Source: Sphingomonas sp.
GTDB taxonomy: Bacteria; Pseudomonadota; Alphaproteobacteria; Sphingomonadales; Sphingomonadaceae
Length of the DNA stretch: 64,000 bases
NCBI GenBank assembly: GCA_017849555.1
Contig: JAFIGU010000081.1
Location: forward strand, 1 to 64,000
Direction of reading: 5' to 3'
This document shows, piece by piece, positions 58,396 to 64,000 of this stretch. The stretch's first letter is position 1. Each line of letters opens with the position of its first letter. The notes below the pieces were generated by a model. The model searched no databases. It had not been told where the DNA came from and saw only the letters and a list, made by a program, of their open reading frames with translations. Both the position numbers and the translations under genes were made by a program.

Positions 58396-58989
58396 CTGAA
58401 CGATCGCGACGAGCGGCTGGCCTGGTTCAAGGCCGTGATCCTGCCGTATCAGCCGGTGCTGCGGCGCCGGTTGTGGCGGCTGGTGCGCAATCCGCACGAT
58501 CTCGACGATCTGGTCGCGGAGGTGATGACGCGCACCTATGCCTATGACGGCTGGCGCGAGGTGCGCAACGGGCTCGCCTTCATCACCCGCGCGGCGCACA
58601 ATATCCTGATCGACCAGCAGCGCCGCGAAGTGATCGTCTCGTTCGATTATATGGCCGATCTGGAGACGTTGCAGCGCAGCGTCTCCTATGACGAGATGTT
58701 CGACGCGCGCGATGCGCTGCGTCACTTGGAGGCGGTGATCGAACGATTGCCCCCGCAACCGCGCCGCGCCTTTCTGCTGCGCCGTGTGCAGGGGCATTCG
58801 GTCGGCGAGGTGGCGGAAATCATGGGGATATCCGTCTCAACCGTGGAGAAGCATCTGACGAAGGCGCTCGCCCGTATCGCGGCCGAGCGCGCCGAGCAGG
58901 AGGATAATTGCGTTGTCCAGCGGGACGAAAGCGGCGAACGAGCGCAAGGCGATCCGCGCCGCGGCGGCGGCCTGGGTGGTGCGCCTTGA
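58396..58989 (+). CDS. ECF-type RNA polymerase sigma factor (FecI-like)
   Basis: A sigma-70-family protein of about 197 residues. Region 2 is AWFKAVILPYQPVLRRRLWR through DLDDLVAEVMTRTYAY and RAAHNILIDQQRREV; region 4 is LPPQPRRAFLLRRVQGHSVG and EIMGISVSTVEKHLTKALAR. The start is unclear: no ATG or GTG precedes region 2 in frame. A CTG at 58396 after GGGGGGAAA is used here; a TTG at 58207 is the only canonical in-frame alternative. An ATG at 58362 would reach this frame if a run of six G were five. Followed by the FecR gene, overlapping by 77 bases. Confidence 0.75.
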   Translation: MNDRDERLAWFKAVILPYQPVLRRRLWRLVRNPHDLDDLVAEVMTRTYAYDGWREVRNGLAFITRAAHNILIDQQRREVIVSFDYMADLETLQRSVSYDEMFDARDALRHLEAVIERLPPQPRRAFLLRRVQGHSVGEVAEIMGISVSTVEKHLTKALARIAAERAEQEDNCVVQRDESGERAQGDPRRGGGLGGAP

Positions 58990-59950
58990 CGCCGCCCCGG
59001 GCGATCCCAGCCTGCGCGACGACGCCGATCGCTGGATAGACGCCGATCCGCGCCACGCGGTCGCGTTCGCCGAGGCGCAGCTCGCCTGGGAAGCCGCGCC
59101 GCACATCCGGTTACGCGACGAGGAGGGGCAGGACGAGGAAGCGACCGCGCCCGAGGAGGCACTGGTCCCCGCCGCGCCGATGATCAGCCGGCGCGCGGTG
59201 GGGCTCGGGTTGCTCGCGGCATCGGCGGTGGGGGCGGTCGGGCTCGGCCGGCTGCTCCTTCCCGGCGAGGAGCGCCGCGCCACGACGCGCGGCGAGCAAA
59301 GCCTGACGCGGCTTGCCGACGGTTCGTCGATCCGGCTCAACACCGCGACGACGCTGGCGATCAGCCTCAGCCGCGCGCGGCGCAAGGTAAGGATGATCGA
59401 GGGTGAGGCGCTGTTCGACGTCGCGCGCGATCCGCGTCGTCCGTTCATCGTCGATCTCGGTGACGCCGAGGTACGGGTGATCGGCACGAGCTTCAACATC
59501 CGCAAACGCGCCGATCGCACCGAACTGACCGTGACGCGCGGGCTGGTCGCGGTAAGCGATGTCGAAGGGCAATCGATCCGCGTCGGCGCGGGCGAGACGA
59601 CGCTGATCCGCCCCGGCGTGCTCGCGGTGGCCGACCCCGGCGAGGCGTTGATCCGCCAGCGCACCGCATGGCAGGACGGGGTGATCGAGCTCAACGACGA
59701 GACGATCGAGGAGGCGGTGGCTGAGTTCAACCGCTATCGCGACCAGCCGATCGTGGTGGCCGATCCGCGGATCGGCTCGCTGGTGATCTCGGGCCGGTTC
59801 GGGATCCACGAAAGCCGCGAATTCGTCGAGGCGCTGAAAAGCAGCTTCGCGATCGCCGCGGTGACGACCGCCAACGGGTCGATCGCGCTGACCGGCGCCG
59901 AAGGACCTGCCCCACGGATCGCGCCCGCGCCGGGGCGAGCGGCGGAATGA
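58913..59950 (+). CDS. FecR-family anti-sigma/signal relay protein
   Basis: A 345-residue inner-membrane protein. The N-terminal cytoplasmic DUF4880-type domain (AAAAWVVRLDAAPGDPSLRD) binds the sigma factor. One membrane segment is near residues 95-115 (AVGLGLLAASAVGAVGLGRL). The periplasmic FecR domain (TTRGEQSLTRLADGSSIRLN, then ALFDVARDPRRPFIVDLGDA) contacts STN-type receptors. The start is a TTG with AGGAGG 9 bases upstream. Together with the sigma factor and the divergent STN receptor it forms a complete cell-surface signalling set. Confidence 0.9.
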   Translation: MSSGTKAANERKAIRAAAAAWVVRLDAAPGDPSLRDDADRWIDADPRHAVAFAEAQLAWEAAPHIRLRDEEGQDEEATAPEEALVPAAPMISRRAVGLGLLAASAVGAVGLGRLLLPGEERRATTRGEQSLTRLADGSSIRLNTATTLAISLSRARRKVRMIEGEALFDVARDPRRPFIVDLGDAEVRVIGTSFNIRKRADRTELTVTRGLVAVSDVEGQSIRVGAGETTLIRPGVLAVADPGEALIRQRTAWQDGVIELNDETIEEAVAEFNRYRDQPIVVADPRIGSLVISGRFGIHESREFVEALKSSFAIAAVTTANGSIALTGAEGPAPRIAPAPGRAAE

Positions 59951-59983
59951 CGCGACGGCGGACCGGCAGGATGGATGCGGCGG

Positions 59984-60092
59984 GCCGATCGTAACTGGAC
60001 CCCGGCCTTCGCCGGGGTGGTTAGTCCTATCCTTGTGTCCCCGCGAAGGCGGGGACCCAGTCTGGGCTCCCGCCTTCGCGGGAGCACAAGGG
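59984..60092. repeat. Palindromic repeats, families B and A side by side
   Basis: The family B unit (GCGGGCCGATCGTAACTGGA with an ACCCCGGCCTTCGCCGGGGT hairpin, to 60021) is followed by a family A unit at 60031-60092 that is the inverted twin of 12233-12292. The rest of the gap to 60271 is AT-rich (60117-60165) with no gene; direct repeats GTGAACTT lie at about 60195 and 60204. Confidence 0.6.
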
Positions 60093-60271
60093 TACCTCAA
60101 TTAAACGCGACGCTCTAGACGCGTCACTCTATAAATTACTATTTTATAATAACTTACTGAACGATCCATCGTTCTCGGGCGAAACGTCATTCGTGTGAAC
60201 TTCGTGAACTTTGCGAAGGTTTACGCCCGACGCCGCGGGCGGAACGACAAAAACGATGCGGATTGACGCAC

Positions 60272-61615
60272 TCAGATCCTCGGCAACCGCAGCACCGCGC
60301 TGAGCCCTGGCGCGGCATCCTCGATCGCCAGCGTGCCGCCGTGCGCGCGTGCGATCGCGTCGACGAGGTTGAGCCCCAGCCCGTGGCCATGCGCCGCGCG
60401 GCTGCGATCGAGCCGCACGAAGCGCTCGACGATCCGCGCGCGGTCCGCGGCCGCCACCCCCGGCCCGTCGTCGGCCACCTCCAGCCGCGCGATCCCCGGC
60501 TCGGCGCGCAAGGTCAGGCGGATCGCGGTGCCCGGCGGGGTGTGCGCCTGGGCATTGTCGAGTAGGTTGATCACCGCCTGCGCGATCAGCTCGCGATCGC
60601 CCGGCACCGCGATGCCCGGCGCGATATCGCACGCCAGCGTCCGCCCCTTGTCCGCAACCGCGGGGGCGTAGCTGTCGACGAGATCCTCGGCGAGCGCGGT
60701 GAGATCGACCGTGACGAAGCCCTGCCGCACGTCCCCGGCGTCGACCTCCACGATGCGCAGGATTCCGCCGAACAGCGCTAGCGTCGCATCCGCCTGCTCG
60801 ACCGCTTTGGCGATCGCCGCGCGCTGGGCGGCGGGAGCGTCGACCGAAAGCGCCGCTTCGAGCCCGGCGCGCAGCCGCGCGAGCGGGGTGCGCAGATCGT
60901 GCGCGACATCGGCCGACACCTGGCGGAGATTGTCGAGCAGCCGCGCGATCCGTTCGAGCATCAGGTTGAGCGCGATGCCGAGTTGGTCGAATTCGTCGCC
61001 GCGCGGCGATACCGGCACGCGGCGGCGCATGTCGCCGGCGATGATCGCCTGCGCGGTGCCGCTGATCCGGTCGAGCCGCCGGCGGAGATAGCTGCCGAGC
61101 ACCAGCGCTCCGCCCGCGCCGATCGCGAGGATCAGCACGAGCACCCCGGCGAACAGTGACAGGATCAACCGGTCGAGCCGCTCCAGCACCTGCGAATCGA
61201 TCCCCACGACGAGCGACAGGTTGCGATCGAGCCGCGTCGTCAGCGCGCGCGCATGATCGAGCCCCTCGATCGGATCGCGGAACGCGACGTTCGAATAGCC
61301 CGGCGGGGGCAGATCGAGGTCGAAGCTGCCCGCGACTTTCCTGCCCGATGCGTCGAACAGGGCATAGCCGAAGGTGACCACGCCGTTGGTCGATCCGCGC
61401 GCGCCGATCGCGTCGATCAGCCCGGCATAACCCTCCGTGCGATAGCTGCGTTCGAGCGCGGCGGTCGCCTCGCCCAGCGCGAGATCCTGCTCGCCGCGCA
61501 AGGCCCGCTCGGCCGCGACATAGACCAGCACCCCGAGCAGCGCGACCGCCAGCGCGAACGCCCCCGAATAGATGAACGCGATGCGATAGACGGCGCTGCG
61601 CCGCTTCTCAGTCAC
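60272..61615 (-). CDS. Sensor histidine kinase
   Basis: A 447-residue inner-membrane kinase. Two membrane helices (residues about 10-33 and 147-172) flank a periplasmic sensor of about 110 residues, then a HAMP segment, the phospho-acceptor His in SADVAHDLRTPLARLRAGLE near residue 237, and an ATPase domain with NLLDNAQAHTPPGTAIR, VADDGPGVAAADRARIVERF and GHGLGLNLVDAIARAHGG. It is the second gene of a two-component pair, overlapping the regulator gene by 8 bases. The neighbouring efflux-type gene suggests a metal or toxic-compound signal. Confidence 0.93.
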   Translation of the reverse strand: MTEKRRSAVYRIAFIYSGAFALAVALLGVLVYVAAERALRGEQDLALGEATAALERSYRTEGYAGLIDAIGARGSTNGVVTFGYALFDASGRKVAGSFDLDLPPPGYSNVAFRDPIEGLDHARALTTRLDRNLSLVVGIDSQVLERLDRLILSLFAGVLVLILAIGAGGALVLGSYLRRRLDRISGTAQAIIAGDMRRRVPVSPRGDEFDQLGIALNLMLERIARLLDNLRQVSADVAHDLRTPLARLRAGLEAALSVDAPAAQRAAIAKAVEQADATLALFGGILRIVEVDAGDVRQGFVTVDLTALAEDLVDSYAPAVADKGRTLACDIAPGIAVPGDRELIAQAVINLLDNAQAHTPPGTAIRLTLRAEPGIARLEVADDGPGVAAADRARIVERFVRLDRSRAAHGHGLGLNLVDAIARAHGGTLAIEDAAPGLSAVLRLPRI

Positions 61616-62285
61616 CGCCGCGCATCCGATATCCCACCCCGCGCAACGTCTCGATCGGATCGCTGTCGAACCCCTCGTTGAGCTTGCCGCGCATCCGGCT
61701 CAAATGGCTTTCGACGATATTGGTCTGCGGATCGAAGTGGAAACCCCACACTTCCTCCAGCAACATCGCGCGGGTGACGATCCGCCCGGCGTTGCGCATC
61801 AATTGCTCGAGGATGCCGAATTCGCGCGGCTGGAGCCGGATCTCGCGTGCGCCGCGCCGCACCTCGCGCCGTAACAGATCGAGCGTCACGTCGCCGACGT
61901 GGAAGCGCGTCGGCGCCTCGGCCAGCGGCGGGCGGCGCAGCAACGCCCCGACCCGCGCCGAAAGCTCCGCGAACGCGAACGGCTTGACGAGATAATCGTC
62001 CGCCCCCGCTTCCAGCCCGGCAACGCGATCGCCGATGCTGCCCAGCGCGGTCAGCATGATCACCGGCACCCTGATCCCCGCGGCGCGCCAGCGGCGGACC
62101 ACTTCCAGCCCGTCGACCCCGGGCAGCATGCGATCGACCACCGCAAGATCGAAATCCGCCGCGTCGCCCGCGCGATGCGCGGCATCGCCGTCGGCGACGT
62201 GCGTCACCTTATGACCGGCGTCGGCCAGCCCGCGTTCGACCAGCGCCGCAGTTTCGGCATCGTCCTCGGCAAGCAGAATGTGCAT
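61608..62285 (-). CDS. OmpR/CusR-type response regulator
   Basis: A 225-residue regulator. The receiver domain has the acidic pair ED/D at residues 7-9, phospho-acceptor D51 in AVVDRMLPGVDG and Lys in DDYLVKPFAFAEL. The C-terminal winged helix is of the OmpR class (REIRLQPREFGILEQLMRNA, then NIVESHLSRMRGKLNEGFDS). The Met at 62285 begins the receiver; twelve further codons are open. The sequence resembles CusR/QseB-like regulators. It is encoded upstream of the kinase and downstream of the YncE-like gene. Confidence 0.94.
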   Translation of the reverse strand: MHILLAEDDAETAALVERGLADAGHKVTHVADGDAAHRAGDAADFDLAVVDRMLPGVDGLEVVRRWRAAGIRVPVIMLTALGSIGDRVAGLEAGADDYLVKPFAFAELSARVGALLRRPPLAEAPTRFHVGDVTLDLLRREVRRGAREIRLQPREFGILEQLMRNAGRIVTRAMLLEEVWGFHFDPQTNIVESHLSRMRGKLNEGFDSDPIETLRGVGYRMRGGD

Positions 62286-62331
62286 CGGGGCCGTGTTGCG
62301 CGCTGCCACGCGAAACCGCAATCCGTGCCGC

Positions 62332-63321
62332 TCAATTGGGCTTGAGCACCAGGATATGGAACGTCCCCGGCGCCGCGCCGGGGCGCTTGCCTTGCGACGC
62401 CACCAAAGTCGCGGTGGGCAGATAGACCATCCCGGTCACCGGATCGACCGCACCGGTGCGCGCGCCGGGCGCGGTCTTGATCTTGGCCTTGGGCGTCACC
62501 CGCGCGGCGGACAGATCGAGCACGTCGAGCGTCCCGTCCTGCCCCGCCGGGATCAGCGCGACCTTGCGCCGCGCGTCGATCATCACCGCATCGGGGCCGC
62601 GCCCGATCGGGACGCGCTGCGCGAGCTTGCCCGTCGCCAGATCGACCACCGCGGCGACGCCGTTGCCGCACGCGCTCACCAGTCGCGCGTGGGGGGCATC
62701 GAGCCCCAGCCCGGTCGGCCCCTCGCAGCCGGGCAGCGCGATCGGCTTGCCTATGGTGCCTTGGGCGAGATCGACCACCTCGATCTCATTGGCGTCCTCG
62801 TTGTTGATGTAGAGCGTGCGGCCGCGGATCGCGGGATATTCGAGCCCCGGCTTGACCCGGATCGTCCGCATCACGCGGTGCGCAGTCACGTCGATCTCCG
62901 CCACCGTGCCGGCGGCGGCGTTCATCGTCAGCAGATGGCCGGTGCCGCGATCAACGATCGCCGCATCGGGCTTGCGATCGACCGCGACGCTCGCGCTTTG
63001 CGTGCCGCGCGCGGGATCGAAGAAGCGAACGCTGTCGTCGCCACCGCTGGTCACCGCCAGTTCGCGGGTGGCGAGCGGCACCACCGCGTGGCTGTGCGCG
63101 ACTGGACCGAGCGGCGTCGCCGCGCGCATCGTGGCGAGATCGACCACCGCCACCGCGTCATTGTGCGCGACATAGAGTTTGCGCGCGAGCGGATCGACCG
63201 TCGCATAATCCCAGCCGCCGTCGCCGGGGACGGAAATCGCGGGCTGCATGCGGTAGCTTTGCGCGCCGGCGGCGGTCACAGCGGCGAGCCCGGCCAGCGC
63301 GAACGTGATCGTGCGAAACAT
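62332..63321 (-). CDS. YncE-like periplasmic beta-propeller protein
   Basis: A 329-residue exported protein. The signal peptide is MFRTITFALAGLAAVTAAGA. Blade repeats are visible (KLYVAHNDAVAVVDLATMRA; HLLTMNAAAGTVAEIDVTAH; TLYINNEDANEIEVVDLAQG; GVAAVVDLATGKLAQRVPIG), typical of the 40-residue YVTN/YncE type. Function is not settled for this family; some bind DNA or metals, or protect surface proteins. AAGGAG precedes the ATG. It is transcribed toward the regulator gene with a 46-base gap and divergently from a TolC-like gene. Confidence 0.85.
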   Translation of the reverse strand: MFRTITFALAGLAAVTAAGAQSYRMQPAISVPGDGGWDYATVDPLARKLYVAHNDAVAVVDLATMRAATPLGPVAHSHAVVPLATRELAVTSGGDDSVRFFDPARGTQSASVAVDRKPDAAIVDRGTGHLLTMNAAAGTVAEIDVTAHRVMRTIRVKPGLEYPAIRGRTLYINNEDANEIEVVDLAQGTIGKPIALPGCEGPTGLGLDAPHARLVSACGNGVAAVVDLATGKLAQRVPIGRGPDAVMIDARRKVALIPAGQDGTLDVLDLSAARVTPKAKIKTAPGARTGAVDPVTGMVYLPTATLVASQGKRPGAAPGTFHILVLKPN

Positions 63322-63462
63322 CGAGCGAGTCTCCTTCGCGCTCGATTTTGCCGTCGCACCACCCCTCGCCGCCAGCGCTTTCGGCAACATTGGGATAATA
63401 CAATGTCGGCGGGCATCGCGCTGGGTTTATGGGCCAAATCCGACGAGACGACGGACGCCGCC

Positions 63463-64000
63463 ATGACCATTCGATTGCCCGGCCACCTGATGCCGCTCGC
63501 GCTCGCCGCGCTGGCGGGTGGCTGCGCGCATTACCAGCCGGCGCCGCTCGCCGAACGCCCCGCGCTGGTCGCCACGCTGCCCGATGTCCCGACGCACCCG
63601 CTGTCGGCGGCCGAGGTGGCGACGCTCGCGGTGGCGCGCGATCCCGATCTTGTCGCTGCACGCACCAAAGGCGGCGTCGCCGAAGCGCAATTGGTGCAGG
63701 CCGGGGTGCTGCCCAATCCTTCGCTGACCGGCGCCTTCCTGCCGCTGATCTCGGGCGCGGGGACGGTGCCGGCGTGGAACCTCGGGCTGGCGCAGGATAT
63801 CAAGGCATTGCTCGTCTATCGCCCCAAGCGCCGCGGCGCGCGCGACAGCGCGGCGCAGGTCCGCGCCGATCTGTTGTGGCAGGAATGGCAAGTCGCGGGC
63901 GAGGCGCGCCAGCTCGCCACCGATATCGCCAGCCGCGACCAGACCCGCCTGCTGCTCCAGGAAGCGGTGACGATCCTCGAGCATCGCTATCGGGTCACCC
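63463..64000 (+). CDS. TolC-family outer-membrane efflux lipoprotein, cut by the window edge
   Basis: The first 179 residues of a TolC/CusC-like channel protein. A lipobox is visible (LALAALAGGC, Cys at residue 22), followed by the first helical repeat (LSAAEVATLAVARDPDLVAA, then GVAEAQLVQAGVLPNPSLTG). Channel partners of this type carry metals or small molecules out through RND pumps. The pump genes would be expected to the right. It lies divergent to the YncE-like gene and the two-component genes, suggesting control by that regulator. Confidence 0.85.
   Translation, partial: MTIRLPGHLMPLALAALAGGCAHYQPAPLAERPALVATLPDVPTHPLSAAEVATLAVARDPDLVAARTKGGVAEAQLVQAGVLPNPSLTGAFLPLISGAGTVPAWNLGLAQDIKALLVYRPKRRGARDSAAQVRADLLWQEWQVAGEARQLATDIASRDQTRLLLQEAVTILEHRYRVT

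Overview
The window looks like chromosome of a Sphingomonas-type alphaproteobacterium (Sphingomonadaceae). The grounds are very high GC with strong third-position G/C, three TonB-dependent receptors (one with a Fec-type sigma/FecR pair), SD-led genes in tightly overlapping operons, and the short GC-rich palindromes between genes that are common in sphingomonads. No rRNA, tRNA, CRISPR array or complete insertion sequence was seen. The only sign of a mobile element is a 140-base stretch of foreign composition at the left edge that interrupts a TonB receptor.

Layout. 1-6.5 kb: a minus-strand quinoprotein amine dehydrogenase operon (mauB/E/D/A order, two monohaem cytochromes c, then a TonB receptor) facing a TetR regulator across three exact 18-bp-period direct repeats that overlap a good sigma70 promoter. 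6.5-12.4 kb: a helix-turn-helix protein, a RES/Xre toxin-antitoxin pair, an unusual adenylation/carrier/membrane-acyltransferase fusion, an NRDE protein and an envelope protein. 12.5-31.8 kb: a lipid or steroid-type catabolic region. It has a CrtC/AttH-like protein with an ACAD10-like kinase, an ArsR-SRPBCC-GST operon, and a seven-gene operon (PhyH dioxygenase, FATP-type acyl-CoA ligase, two acyl-CoA dehydrogenases, MaoC-OB-fold fusion, MaoC, SCP2-type thiolase) whose last five genes match the actinobacterial igr sterol side-chain operon in order and type. LysR, TetR and AraC regulators and an amidohydrolase/Coq4-like operon follow. 31.9-36.6 kb: AKR and SDR oxidoreductases divergent from AraC, a 58-aa small protein, META/DUF4377 and VOC proteins. 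36.7-46.7 kb: an AcpA-like phosphoesterase, cobO behind a cobalamin riboswitch, an ABC exporter, a TonB receptor, an Fe-alcohol dehydrogenase and a prolyl aminopeptidase. 46.7-49.3 kb: hipBA behind a perfect 17-bp inverted repeat, then a 30-aa membrane peptide coupled to a membrane protein. 49.4-60 kb: SDR, an operon of STN-type TonB receptor, M10-like metalloprotease and CIA30-tailed amidohydrolase, divergent from an ECF sigma/FecR pair. 60-64 kb: a two-component system, a YncE-like propeller protein and the start of a TolC-family lipoprotein, probably a metal-efflux locus.

How they work together. Two systems stand out. The amine dehydrogenase operon has the large and small subunits, the MauE/MauD maturation pair and two candidate electron acceptors, but no mauF, mauG, mauL, mauM or mauN, which matches the aromatic amine dehydrogenase (aau) type more than the methylamine type. 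The operon at 17.1-24.8 kb encodes activation, dehydrogenation, hydration and retro-aldol cleavage of a branched acyl-CoA side chain. Gene starts were chosen by Shine-Dalgarno sequences and ATGA/TGATG junctions where possible. Family calls come from visible motifs and remembered family features, not from database searches.
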